DNA of 64,000 bases, taken from NCBI GenBank assembly GCA_958450365.1, contig CAUEEP010000732.1:620001-684000 (forward strand), written 5' to 3'. The stretch comes from Mesorhabditis belari (Eukaryota > Nematoda > Chromadorea > Rhabditida > Rhabditidae). Numbering within the stretch: the first letter of the stretch is position 1; each line of letters begins with the position of its first letter. The notes under the pieces were generated by a model, which was given only the letters and a program-made list of their open reading frames with translations, was not told the origin of the DNA and did no database searches. Shown in pieces: positions 1-11,311 of this stretch. Made by a program: the position numbers and the translations under genes.

Positions 1-6
1 CTCAGC

Positions 7-258
7 TTAGTCTCTAGGTTTTACATCAATTAAACTCGTGTTCCAATTGATAGACTCAATAAAATAAATAGCTCCAATCGATTCCCCGATCCCGAAAGCC
101 CCAGGGTAGAAATTAAAGCTGTATATTACATTTTTGAGCAATCTATAAAGCGAAAGAAAAGTCCCTGAAATGACTGGTAAACTGTTCTTTGTGCGGTCGC
201 GTAATCGCTCGTAATCTGGCAAACCCGCCCGATAGATAGGTGTTCCCTTTGCAAACTT
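7..258 (-). CDS. possible terminal exon of an unknown gene
   Basis: An 83-codon open frame on the minus strand starts right after a pyrimidine-rich acceptor (T-run then AG at 259-260) and ends at a TAA at 7-9. The peptide begins KFAKGTPIYRAGLPDYERL and ends DVKPRD. I do not recognise the family. The good acceptor and unbroken frame favour a last exon whose gene lies upstream at higher coordinates, but no matching upstream exon was found between 259 and 495, and the ion-channel gene begins on the other strand just beyond. Chance is a real alternative. Confidence 0.25.
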   Translation of the reverse strand, partial: KFAKGTPIYRAGLPDYERLRDRTKNSLPVISGTFLSLYRLLKNVIYSFNFYPGAFGIGESIGAIYFIESINWNTSLIDVKPRD

Positions 259-495
259 CTAAAAAAAAAAGAAGGAGTCAGCGAAAGTTTGGTTATGGTG
301 AGAATCGGCCCCAAATCGGGATCGTTCCCCAAAACGCTTCAACTGCCTAGTCCTTTAAAACTTTGGTCAAATTTGCAAGTGTTAGACCTGGAAGTAAACA
401 TTCCTTATGTTAGAATTTAGGTTATATTGAAATTTCTAATAAAACGTGTACTTTGAAACTTTGAACTAATGAACTTTGAAAGATCAAATTCTCAG

Positions 496-3400
496 AGCTG
501 GAACGATACTAAAGTCTCGTGGCAAAAGCAGGAATGGGGCTTGTCGTGGTTGAATTTCTATTGGATTCAAATTTGGACTCCGCAAATCGTGCAAATCAAT
601 GGGTAAACCAGTTTTAAATTTTCAAAATTCATTTTTCTTGTTGACTTTTGAAAATTTCGATTCAGCGAAGCCCAATCCGGTCTCCCGTCGGCTCCTTTAT
701 TACTGTATGATAAAAGCTTCATTTTCACTTTAGCTTTCACAATCGCTTTTCTTTGAGTTTAGCATGATGGCTTAGCATTTTATAACATTTTTTTTGATGC
801 CAATTTAGAGAATTTCAATTTAGAGGAGTTTCTTCGCCAAACACCGGCTCAGTGACAAGCAAAGTTTTGGCGGCGAACTACACCGGGAAAGTCTACCTCT
901 GGGCCGATTTCACTTTCTCGTAAGTGTTGTGAAATCCTTTTCGAAAGTCAAATTAACTACGTTTTCTAAAATTTTCTACAAGAAAAGTGATTTAAGTACA
1001 AATTAAAGCACTAAAATGAAAGTCAGACAAAAGTTGGAATCAATTAAACTTGTTTACATGGGTAAACAAGTCTAAATTTCCAGCATAGCTAAAGTTAAAG
1101 CTACAGTACTGGACAATGAAATATCATATTTGAAAAACGATCGTCACTTTCGTCACAAAAGAATGATTTGAAAAACGATCACCACTTTCGCGCGTCTGTA
1201 ACTCCCTTGTCTTTGAGTTTTAACTATTAGTGTTATACATTTTCTGAAAGCTATTTTCAAGGGCTACACAATGGTAATATTAATATTTAGAAATACGGTA
1301 AGACAAAGGGAGTTCACGGCAAAAGTGACGATCTTTTTTCAAATATAATATTTCATTGTCCAGTAGTGTAGCTTAGCTTCTTGTCGACTCTAACCTTGCC
1401 TAACCTGATTTGGCAAATGATAGAATTGATGGTGAATGAAGCCAAGGTTGCAGGCTAAATCAAATCAGATCTTGTCTTCTTGTCTTTTGCCTTTGCGGGG
1501 GGGCGGGGGGGGGGGAGTTTAAACATTAGTGTTATACATTTTTGAAAGCCTTTTGTACACGGAATGGTAATATTAATATTTAGAAATACGTTTTAGCAAG
1601 GGTGCATTTCATTGTCCAGTAGTGTAAATGCAGCTAAAGCCTAGAGCTGGTTAAAACAGTGTCGTGTAGAAACAGCGTCACGGGAAAAATAGCCTCTCCA
1701 CTATTACGTTTCTATGTGTTTCTTATTCTTATTGAATACAGAATAAAATTCTCTACATTTTGTATACTTTGAGATCACTTAAAACCTAATTGGTGTCAAG
1801 AAAAGCTCAGTAAAATCTTTTTAAGCTATTTTCTGTTGTTTTGTTGGCATTTTCTCATCCCAAATTTGCTCTAAACGACTCTAAAGAATTCAGCAAATAA
1901 CTAATTTAGTTCTAAATCCAATGAAAATAAGTAACTTAAATAAACTTAACCGCAAACAAATGATTTTGACCGGCACTGTTTTGACCAGTTTCAGCCTATT
2001 TAAGTTCGCATTTTGTTGTCTCTATGAGGATTTCCATCACAATTTCACCAAGTACTCTAAAGTTTGCTCATCACTCATTAAAGTAATCAAATATTTGGAC
2101 AAGTTCACTCTTCTCATAGCGAAAATTAAAGTACTAAAGTTGTAGCAATCAAAGTTATATCAAGTTCGCAAATATTGTCAAATATTTCATTTGTTTAGTT
2201 GTCATTGTCTAACGCTCTTTAGATAAACACAGCCTTCAAAACAAAACAAAAAAAATCGAAACAAAGCAGTTTGTAAATCAGTTTCTAAATTAGTAAATAG
2301 CAAATGAGATTCAGTGCAAAGTATACGCAATTGAACCAGGAGAGCTTAACAATCTAAAAGGAGCTTAACAGAATAAAAGGCAGCCTTCAAGCCTTCAAGA
2401 GCCTTCAATTCTATTTCGTCTCTTTTTTCTATAGGCTATAAATCCTAATTCTAGATATGTTAAACATTGAGATTTTTTTAACAATCCTGCTGATAAACAA
2501 TTTTCAACCAAACCAACCAAACCAAAACCATTCTATTTCCAGCTCACCATATTCCTTTGTATATGAGGAGTTCCCGAATGATTTGCAAAGGGTTTGTTTA
2601 CAAATTTTAAGCATCAATGGTATTTAAGTATTGATAGTTTGATTGATAGTTTGATTGATATTTTCATTGATAATTTTATTGATAATTTCTAGTATTAAGT
2701 ATTTAAATAGATTGTAGGATTAAAGAAAGAAAGAAGAAGAAGAAAGAAGAAGAAAAAAAGAAGATGACAAAGAAAATTTTGAAAAGAATTGACGAGCAGT
2801 AACGCAGAAATTTTAGATCTGCTACAAATTCGATGATAAACGGCTCCTCGCCGCTCGATTCTCGGTAGCTGAAGAAGTGCGAAACAAAGAAAGAGAAGAG
2901 TTCACGGACACTCGCGTTTCGGGATGGCAAATTGAGGGATTAGAGATGAATGTAAGAATTGATGGAAAAGCTTTCATCAAAATTTCAATAGGAATCCCCA
3001 TACACGATCACAACATTGTCCGATTGGCATAAGAATCCCTTTGACATTCAGACGGCCAACTGTGAGGTAAGTGGCTGTTTTAGTTTAATTCTATTTGATA
3101 AATAAATAAAATAATGATTTGATCTGTCTTCGCACTTAGCGCAGATCACAACCCGCTTCCACATTTACTGAGGCAGAAGTGTAGTTGTCGTAGCCGATGA
3201 TACTCCGATGGCCGGGCTGGGGCGCTCGGAGGGGAGCCCATGGGAGTCGAACCCACAACTAACCCGCGCCGACGTTGCTCAACTTGGCAGATCGGACGGG
3301 GTCGACCACAGACCCTTCCCTTTCTGGGCCCCTCATTCTATTTGATATCAATTCATTTTATGTCTATCTTTCTTTTAATAGATATTCAATCAATTGTTTA

Positions 3401-5505
3401 TGGGTTATTCTAACTTCAAGTTAGTTGGGTTTAGCTCACGAATCTCGGCTTTGACTTTTTCACAAACAAAATGAAAATATTGCTATTTTAGGGTTAAGAG
3501 ATTTTATTGGTATTTTTGTACGCAATTTTTTGCTGAACCTTTCTATAGCATTTACAAATCCTAAGATTTCAAGATGTGTGTAACGCTTCGAAGAAACGCC
3601 GTCTATTTTGTCTCCGAGATGCTCTTGCCAGCTCTCTTGACCACTCTCTTCACCCTGTCAGCTGTTTTCTTTCAGGTAAACTCGCGAAAATCACTTTATA
3701 TCTAAATTTTCAAAATCCAGCTATCCTCCCGGCAAGCAATGCTGTTGGCTTTTTCAATTGTGAGCCAGTTGCTCTCGTTGCTTTTGGTCTCACAGCGTTT
3801 ACCCTCGTTCACCACACATACACCAACTATTTGTAAGTTAGCATACATTAGTAACCATCTTCTGAACTAAAACTTGAAAAAACCTAACCTAACCGCTTTA
3901 GTAAAATATGCCGGTTTTAACTTGATAATGACGGGTCTTCTCTTTGTCGCATCGCTGATTCTAGAGAGGCTCGCCTCATCTCCCACTGGTGAGTTATAAG
4001 ATAGACTTTGGACTTTCAGCTTTCGTGTTTCTTTTCAAAGACTATTAGATGCGTATGAACTGTCTTCAAACTATGATAAAAGTAGAAAATGTTATTTGGT
4101 GCAAATGAAAGTAAAGTAAAGCAGATGAACCAAGTCAGTAGTCAGCTTACAAGTCAGCTTACAAGTCAGCTTACAAGTCAGCTTACAAGTCAGCTTACAA
4201 GTCAGTAGTGGTACAATTAGGCGTTTAGATCTGATCAAAATCTACTCGAATCACTTTATCCATTGTTACAGCTATAAAAGGAGATTCAGAGCTTTACAAA
4301 AGCTTTCTAAGAATGTACCTTTTGTATATAAAGGTTTTTTTAGACATTCCTCCTCCACACTCGGTCGATCGTCTTGTCTCTCTCGTTAGCTTGGTGCTTC
4401 CATTGCCAAAGGTAAATAATCAATAAGGAGAAATCTATATTGTATTCGATTTGAATTAAAACATTATTACACAGTAAGGTATCATTTTTTAAAATCTTTT
4501 TAATCATTTCCTAGAAATTCATAGAATTTAAACTAACTCAGAACAACAAGCACTAGATTTTGCCGATAAAAAAACGTTTCTGAATTTATTGTGAATCCAA
4601 AGTAACTCTAAATCTTAAACAAACAATAAAAAAGATGTAACCAAACAAAAACATGGAAAAAAAACCTATTTGTTCTTGCAACTAAGCCTTTGGTAGCATC
4701 TGGAATGAATTGATGGTTTTATGTTGAATAAATTGTAGTTCAAAGTCCGGTAGTTTTCAATTCACCAACCCAATCGATTGTCAGAGTTAAACGTTTTTAT
4801 ATAACGTTTATATAGTTAATCAAGTTATATATGTTACGCCCGAATCTGAGGAGATTCATTCTCCTCTGAAACGGACGTCCGACTCAGAGATGGACTCTGA
4901 GTCGGACGTCCGTTTCGGAGGAGAATGATCATTCTTCTCGGAATCGGACGTCCGATCTTGAGAACAAATAGTTTAAATGCAAAATCCAATGTTTTGAACA
5001 AAACAAATGAAAAAGGAAGTTAAAATGGAAATTCTCTCAATTTACTTTTTTTTCTTTACAAATAATTTGGTAATATATACGGTTTGGCAATTCTCCTCTG
5101 AAACGGACGTCCGATTCAGAGATGGACGCCCGACTCTGAGTCGGACGTCCGTTTCAGAGGAGAATGAATCTCCTCAGATTCGGACGTCCGGATCGGAGAT
5201 GGACGTCTCCTCAGATTCGGACGTAACATATATATATATAGATATATATATATAAATTGATAATCTTCAATTCTTAAAACAAACTTTTATTAGAAATTTT
5301 CCTTTAGACAACGAAGCATGAAGATGTTTCTTTAAAGTATGCCGCTCCGGCTCACGCCTTGAATCAGGTAAAATATCAAGGAAAGAATTGATATAATTCA
5401 AAATAATTTGCGATTCATTTCTCTATAAAAACCAAAATTCAGGTGCTTTTCTGTATTTCTTTCATCATTTACGTATTCGTCATCATCGCGAGTTTTGTTT
5501 TTTGA
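496..5505 (+). CDS. pentameric ligand-gated ion channel subunit (5' part missing)
   Basis: Twelve exons join in phase: 496-602, 666-704, 824-919, 2543-2591, 2817-2951, 2992-3066, 3574-3675, 3721-3832, 3902-3988, 4344-4411, 5308-5367, 5443-5505 (330 codons plus TGA). Exon 1 has the extracellular-domain signature WNDTKVSW then IWTPQIVQIN. Exon 4 has the FPNDLQ segment at the Cys loop and exon 5 ends with a GWQIEGLEMN strand. Exon 7 is M1, exon 8 M2, exon 9 M3 (LIMTGLLFVASLILERL) and the last exon M4, ending at the stop. The cytoplasmic loop is very short. The first Cys-loop cysteine is absent: a Ser or Tyr sits there, while the second (ICYKF) is present. M2 lacks the usual anion-channel PAR motif and the cation-channel Glu, so ion selectivity cannot be inferred. 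The signal peptide and first ~60 residues were not found. Introns carry a MITE, a 5S-like SINE and a palindrome. Confidence 0.88.
1101..1372. repeat. palindromic MITE in ion-channel intron
   Basis: The ends are inverted copies: ACAGTACTGGACAATGAAAT at the left and its near complement ending CCAGTAGTGT at the right. Inside, a short AAACGATC-CACTTTCG block is repeated. A solo copy of the right end lies at about 1604-1625, so the family is present at least twice. Confidence 0.7.
1374..1485 (+). repeat. dispersed repeat, inverted copy at 8507-8800
   Basis: The stretch GTCGACTCTAACCTTGCC and the AGGCTAAATCAAATCAGATC block both recur, reverse-complemented, at the two ends of the 8.5-8.8 kb element. 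This is therefore a second, shorter member lacking the internal palindrome. Confidence 0.75.
1497..1515 (+). repeat. poly-G tract
   Basis: A nearly pure G run of about 19 bases broken by one C. It could form G-quadruplex structure and is prone to slippage. It lies in an ion-channel intron. Confidence 0.8.
3140..3335 (-). mobile_element. SINE-like element with 5S rRNA-like head
   Basis: Read on the minus strand, 3302-3268 gives CCCCGTCCGATCTG-CAAGTT-AGCAACGT, very close to the internal region of nematode 5S rRNA as I remember it. It is followed by GGTTAGT as in 5S. After that the sequence departs and contains GGTTCGACTCC, an exact match to the tRNA-type B-box consensus. The GC-rich body stands out sharply from the AT-rich intron. 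A 5S- or tRNA-derived retroposed SINE is the simplest reading. Element ends and a poly(A) tail are not clear. Confidence 0.55.
4134..4206 (+). repeat. 12-bp tandem repeat (AAGTCAGCTTAC)
   Basis: About five to six perfect copies of a 12-bp unit in ion-channel intron 9. Confidence 0.9.
4831..5230. repeat. palindromic MITE rich in GGACGTCCG
   Basis: The left end ATGTTACGCCCGAATCTGAG is mirrored by the right end CTCAGATTCGGACGTAACAT. The interior is made of alternating direct and inverted copies of a CGGACGTCCG-GAGGAGAATG module, so it can fold at several nested levels. It lies in ion-channel intron 10 between TA-rich flanks. Confidence 0.8.
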
Positions 5506-5865
5506 AAGTTTTGAAAGGTTGGAAAGCTTTTTGATTTATAAATGAAGCTAAATGCTAAATTCAGCAAAATGAACGAAAGATCAACTCTTCCTCAATTAAC
5601 CAAAACGTGTACTGTAATCAAAAAATATTCGTTAATAGTTTTCTGAAAAAAAAAAGCGCATAAATTTATTTACAGTACCTCGTTTTTTAGAGAAATTTAC
5701 AAGATTTTGAGTGATTTTGAGCGATTGCACTTCTTCAATGGAAATCAACAATGAGCTTTGATGAGATCATGGGAAATATCAGAAAATATCATCTATTTAC
5801 ATGAAGATAATCAAAACGATAATCGATAATCAAAACTTTCGATAATCAAAAACAAAAACTGGAGT

Positions 5866-8800
5866 TTACAAGGCGACGGGTGAGCTCTGTTTCTCTGGAT
5901 CGGTGAGTGGCTCCTCGTGAAGTGATGTCACTGAGTGCTCGTATTCGAAGATTCGTGTCGCTCTCGCGAGATGGGCCTGGAAATCGATAATATTAGATAT
6001 TAGAAAGCAACAATATTAGGAACAGATAGTTACTAATTAAAAGCAAAAATGTTTCTGCTAATGAAAATTTCAACTAAACCTCCGGATCTGATTGGGATCC
6101 AGATCTTCTGCACACTCTAAATTCTGTTTAGAAAGTCAGTTTAGAAGCCTAAAGTTTTAGTCTAAAATCAGTTAGTGCTAGCCAAGTACCGATCTGGATT
6201 CTGGCTGGCTCAGGTACTATCAGATTTGATCATTATTAAATCCGGACTGCCTTTAACTTATCTTGAGTCTTTTTCTAACTATACTTTATACTATACCTGG
6301 CCCTTTTATAGAAAACCAGTTAGTCCCACGTTTTAGCAAACAGCTCTTGTTTTCTAAAGCTCGAAATAGCATTGTATCCACACAAACAAGAGTTGTTTGC
6401 TAAACAGGGACTGATTCGTTTTCTACGAAAAGCCTATGTCTACTTTACACTGAATCAAGTCCAATCAATCCAAATCTGCTTCTTCAAACTCACTTTCAAC
6501 GATCTCCGATAATCAGCGATGAAGTACGCAATCACCAACGGGTCCAAGACCTGAATTGATCTTTAAAAAAGGAATGTTATGAAACCTTACCGGAAAGATT
6601 ACAAATAGAGTGAACACTGGGAAATACGCAACGCCAACATCAATCTGAAAAAGATTATCATAAGATTTTGATTATCATAAGATTTTGATTATTAAAGTTA
6701 CCTCAAAAACAGTTCCCAGGGCAAAAACGGTGGCTGGGATAAAGATACAAATCATTGGGACAGCTGTCTGAAAAATTTCTAACGGGTAAAATACTTTTGA
6801 CTTTTAATTCTTTCCAACAAACTATGTATATTTGATTGTTTTCTTTTTACCTGTACAATAAGTGCATGGAAGAGTTGGTGCTGTTGGCGACGAGTTCTCT
6901 CTGAGATAGCCGCTTTCTAAAGCACAAGAAATATGAAGAAATGATTGTGGTAAAGTTTATACAATCACTGGAATATTCAGCAGTCTATCTATGGCTTCTA
7001 TTTTGCACTAAATTGTCCTAAAGTCATTAAAATTACAGCAAAACTTGCGGGCATAGCTTATAGGCAATAGGTTTCTCAAAACTCAATGCTTTAAGTCCAA
7101 ATTTTCCATCAACATTCGCTCACTTACCCCTAAAAAGTGATGAATCCCTCGTCCACAAAATAGAATTGTTGCAATCGCAGCTAGATTGACTCCTAAAGCA
7201 GCTGTGACTACGGCCATGAAAAAAGTGTTGTATTCCCGAGTGCCATCAGAGAGTTCTTTCTGAAGAATATGTTTTTGATAGCAAAATTCGAATAGAAAAA
7301 AATTTCACGTATGTGCAAACTCACACTAATAGGAGCTTTTAAAACAGCCACATCATCTGGTGAGAGACCCATCGACGCGAATCGCTCAACTAAAAGATGT
7401 TTTTGTGATGTATTGGGTTGATGGAAAAGTCCTTTCCGATTTTTTGGGAGAGTACCTTAAATTTGTCCAATTTTGACGTTTTATAGCTCATCCTAAAGCT
7501 GAATTCAAGACGGATCGTTTGGTAAAAACCGTTTTGAGATATCTCTCTTCTAAAAGTTAAAGAGATATTAGAAAAGAGATATCTCAAAACGGTTTTTACC
7601 AATCGATCCGTCTTGAATTCAGCTTTAGGATGAGCTATAAAACGTCAAAATTCGACAAATTTAAGGTACTCTCCCAAAAAATCGGAAAGGACTTTTCCAT
7701 CAACCCAATAGTTTGTGAAATGAAGATTGTTCATACTTTGTATTGTTCATTGTATTGTTCATTGTATTGTTCATTGTATTGTTTATTTATATGTTTATTT
7801 ATATCGTATTGTTTAGTCTATATCCCTTAAGTGAACGAACCGATTTGTGGATTGAAATCCTTGCTGGGCTTTGAGTAGATGACAGGAACGATGAAAAGTG
7901 CAGTGGCAAAGCCGGCATACAAAAGGAAAAGCAACAGGATGAGATGCCACGATTTGAAGAGAAATGACCACTCGGTTCTGAACGATTTCTAGATTTGTTT
8001 GAGCTTTCATCATTAGCATTTTCCCATAAGCAGCACTCACCTAACAACCATCACATATCGATAGATGAAATGCAGCATAAGGCAAAGAACGATCTGAAAT
8101 CAATCATGAAAGGTTGAACTGATAAAAGAATGTAAGCATTTTCCACTTTAAACAAACTTGTGACAAAAATGAGATCCATAAAAAGAGAAGGGTTGGTCCA
8201 GCAGGATGAGCTCCGAGAGCACCATAGCCAAAAAACACCACCCAATTGCCGATCACCAGCAAGATCTAGGGAATTTCGAAAATCATACACTATATAAAGA
8301 TAATCTAGAACTTACCGGTTCCATCAACATATGTGTAATCGAAAAGCCTAACTCACAAAGAGAAAACGAAAGGAGAAGGTACCTGAAAGCGATTGATGAA
8401 AGAGAGTAAAGATTTTGTTTTATACAGATTTCTTAAAGAAAGAGAACCGTTAAGAATATATATTTCTTTTATTAATTTAAATATATTATATTAAATCACG
8501 ATTCAAATCAATTCTATCATTTGCCAAATCAGATTAGGCAAGGTTAGAGTCGACAAGAAGCTAAGCTAGGTTCTGGTGGATTAAGCCACCAGAAGCTAAG
8601 CTAGGTTCTGGTGGATAAGCCACCAGAAGGGGCCCGAGCGGTTCTGGTGGGTAACCCCAGCTGGTCTGGTGGATTAAGCCACCAGAACCTAGCTTAGCTT
8701 TTTGGCAGGCAGGTACAAACAAAGCTAAGCCAAGAAGTGATCAAGATCTGATTTGATTTAGCCTGAACCCTGACTTCATTCACCATTGACAAGCTGCAAA

Positions 8801-9848
8801 CTTCAGTCGATTTTTAGGCTATAAGTAAGCCAATCAATGTATTCAAGAATTGACTCACTTGTATCCATGAAGTACTTTCGATTTTGTCGTCAGAATGAGA
8901 GCGATTAGTGAGAGATTGAATATAATTGTGATCACACAAAGAGTGATCTCCACAATGTGGGTTATCGCTCGAACCCATGATGGTTCAAACATTCGAAAAT
9001 TGAGGAAATCTGGGTTCTTTGTTGAATGGAAATCGCGAATTTGAGATGTTTCTCTGGAAAATGTGGGTGAGCTTAAGGGAATCTAAAGAAAAAGAAGAAC
9101 AATAACAAGAAAAAGAAGAACAATGACAAGAAGAAGAAAACAATAACAAGAAAAAGAAAACAATAACAAGAAAAAGAATATCGTTATGGTAAGTTATCTA
9201 GCTTTACACTTAATCCATACTTTTCGATGTGATTAGTAAGACAGAAATGTAAATCTAAAGTCTTAGAATATCCAGTAGCTTTGAGAAAACATTACACCAA
9301 CTTTTCAAACAGAAAAACCTATTTCATAAACGTTTAGTTTTTGCTGAAACCCTCAAAAATCCGCAAAAAGTGTGCAAAAACAGAAAAGATTAAAATTCGA
9401 CATTTTGATTCTGAAAAGAAACCCCAGGAAAACAAAAAAGTTAGAAAATTGATTCAGCTGATAAGCTGAAAAGGATTTTGAAGGAAATTTTCGGAAAAGA
9501 GACTCCCAGACGAGTTCAAACGCTCACCACATTTACAATTAGTAATGTGGGTGGGAAGAAAGTGAAATTAGGCAATTGTCCTACTGTTCTGAAAGGGATT
9601 AGATCTTATTTCTTTTGTAGTTTGAGAATTCGCTATACTCTTTAAAAAGGGCTTGAGCAAAAAATGTAATTTCTATTCAAATTTAAAAAATGAATATAAA
9701 TTACATTTTTCGTTTCCATTCAAAAAAAGGACACTCACCTAAAATTCGGCTCTTGACATTCGGCTCTTGACGCAAAATGAGGCTTCTTTTCTTGAAAGAG
9801 AGAGCTTTTCTGGAGTTCAACATGAGGTTCTTGGAAGAATTCTTGCAT
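5866..9848 (-). CDS. Str-type seven-transmembrane chemoreceptor
   Basis: Fourteen exons join in phase: 9848-9739, 9588-9528, 9082-8859, 8382-8316, 8265-8158, 8093-8041, 7977-7841, 7389-7325, 7259-7128, 6916-6851, 6767-6702, 6644-6591, 6550-6494, 5976-5866 (436 aa). Family marks in order: TM1 with FNLSLIALIL, then HGYKYLLLSFSLCELGFS, the TM3 end HFIYRYVMVVR, a TM5 block, RRQQHQLFHALIVQ before TM6, and the TM7 end VLDPLVIAYFIADYRRSL. These fit the Str superfamily of nematode GPCRs, which act as chemosensory receptors in cilia of sensory neurons. The tail is short, acidic and Ser-rich. Oddly, about 88 residues precede TM1, whereas the family usually starts almost at TM1. An internal ATG at 8992 would give a more typical 349-aa form. 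Intron 7 holds a perfect foldback element and the intron at 8383-8858 another. Confidence 0.88.
7413..7708. mobile_element. near-perfect foldback MITE, mariner-like ends
   Basis: The ends TTGGGTTGATGGAAAAGTCC and GGACTTTTCCATCAACCCAA are exact complements, and each is flanked by TA (7411-7412 and 7709-7710). The two ~140-bp arms are almost perfect inverted copies with a short spacer near 7560. There is no coding capacity. The TA target and end sequence suggest mobilisation by a mariner transposase. It sits inside a chemoreceptor intron. The high arm identity implies recent origin or arm homogenisation. Confidence 0.88.
8507..8800. repeat. palindromic repeat with CCACCAGAA hairpin core
   Basis: The outer parts match 1374-1485 in reverse complement. 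The centre (about 8570-8700) is built from several direct and inverted copies of TTCTGGTGGATTAAGCCACC. It lies in a chemoreceptor intron. Confidence 0.75.
9090..9182 (+). repeat. purine-rich ACAATAACAAGAAAAAG tandem repeat
   Basis: About five imperfect copies of a 17-20 bp purine-rich unit in a chemoreceptor intron. Confidence 0.8.
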
Positions 9849-10133
9849 TCTTGATTCTTGAAACGGAGCCAATGATCTTTGTGTTTTCAAAGCTCATTTG
9901 TCATTATTTTAGACGTACAAACAAACAAAGCAATGGTTTAGAATGAGCTTAAACTGTTGAAAAGACAGGTCGGAAGATTGGAAAGCATTTTGATTTCAGT
10001 GTTAATAAAAAAGTGTTCTTTTTGTTCTTGAGACTTATTTAGCTCAGCTTTGATACTTGTTTAAAAGGATAAATTCAATCAAATTCAATGAAAGGGATAA
10101 ATTTAAAACCTGACAAACAAATGACAAACCTAC

Positions 10134-11178
10134 AGGGTGTTCCAAAAGAAGTCAGTTCAGCGCTACTTTTCTCAGAATTTCTACTGGCTCCTGGAGGTTG
10201 TTGTAGCGTCAAAGTGAAGATTTTGGGCAAATTTTTGATATTTTGTCACTTTTTCCCGATTTTCCATGACTCCCAATTACATGAAATTTCTGAGCCACCA
10301 TGGCCAGCACCACCATATGGCACCACAAAGGCCACCACCATGAGACTTTTGCTATAAAATTAAAACTTTCTACTGGCCTCGTGGTGTCATATACGAGTTA
10401 ACATGTAAACTAAGATTTATAACCAAACACCTTATTGGTTTAGAAAATCCAGTAATCTCTTGTACATAGAACTCTTTTAACTCGCAATTTTCAAAGAGGC
10501 AGCCATGTTCTGCTCATAAGCTACTAATTAATAAAGTGTTTGGTTATAAACTCTAATATAATTAAAGTTAATATATAAACTAAGATTTTTAGCCAAAAAC
10601 TTTATTTATCTACATTTTATGATAATATGTCGTACATAAGAGATATTTAATTCGCTTTTTTTAAAGAATTGTCCCATTTTTCCAAGGAAACGCTGATCAA
10701 TAAAGTGTATGGTTAAAAGTTGTAGTTATTCTAGTAGTGTTTATTATGCACCACGATGGCAGTACAAAGTTTTAATTTTATGGCAAAAAGTCTCATGGTG
10801 ATGACCCATATGGTGGTGGCCCATATGGTGGTGCCCATATGGTGGTGGCCCATATGGTGATGGGGCCATGTGGTGTGGCCCTAGGGTGGGGCCTGTGGTG
10901 ATGGCCCATGGTGGGCTTGGTGATGGCCCATATGGTGATGGGGCCATGTGGTGATGGCCCATATGGTGATGGGGCCATGTGGTGATGGTCCATATGGTGG
11001 TGCTGACAATGGTGACTCAGAAATTCCTTGCATTTGGAGTCATATTATGGTGAAAATCATGAAAAAACATCAAATTTTCCCAAAAAAAATCATTTTTGCA
11101 CCATACCTTGAGCCACCGGAAATATTTTTAAAATTTGACCCGAAGTGGATTTCTTTGGGACATCCTGTACAGTATCTA
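10134..11178. mobile_element. long foldback DNA repeat (family F)
   Basis: The left end ACAGGGTGTTCCAAAAGAAG and the right end, read in reverse (CTGTACAGGATGTCCCAAAG), begin arms of about 200 bp that share the CTCAGAATTTC-like and CACCACCATATGG blocks. The interior has its own inverted pair around 10390-10560 (AACATGTAAACTAAGATT). Related copies lie at 58058-59285 and 61208-61345. No transposase is encoded. The copy here is uninterrupted and serves as the empty-site reference for the nested insertion at 59.3 kb. Confidence 0.75.
10795..11000 (+). repeat. CCATATGGTGATGG minisatellite
   Basis: Ten or more variant copies of a 12-16 bp unit (CCATATGGTGGTGG, CCATGTGGTGATGG). It expanded from a motif present once or twice in the arms of the host foldback element. 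It yields His- and Pro-rich open frames that are not genes. Confidence 0.85.
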
Positions 11179-11311
11179 GAGCTTAGCTCCAATTGAATTT
11201 TAAGACCAACTTCTCTAATATATCTCCGAATTTGGAGCATATATCTTATCATAACAAGCTAATAGAAATGTAAAAATAATATTATTTCCTATTTTCAAGA
11301 TTTTCAATATA

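Noticed and set aside
4134..4206. Possible CRISPR-like array
   Set aside because: Units are directly adjacent with no spacers, and the DNA is eukaryotic; a simple tandem repeat.
10744..11196. His/Met/Pro-rich open frames on both strands
   Set aside because: Products of the CCATATGGTGATGG minisatellite inside a foldback repeat.
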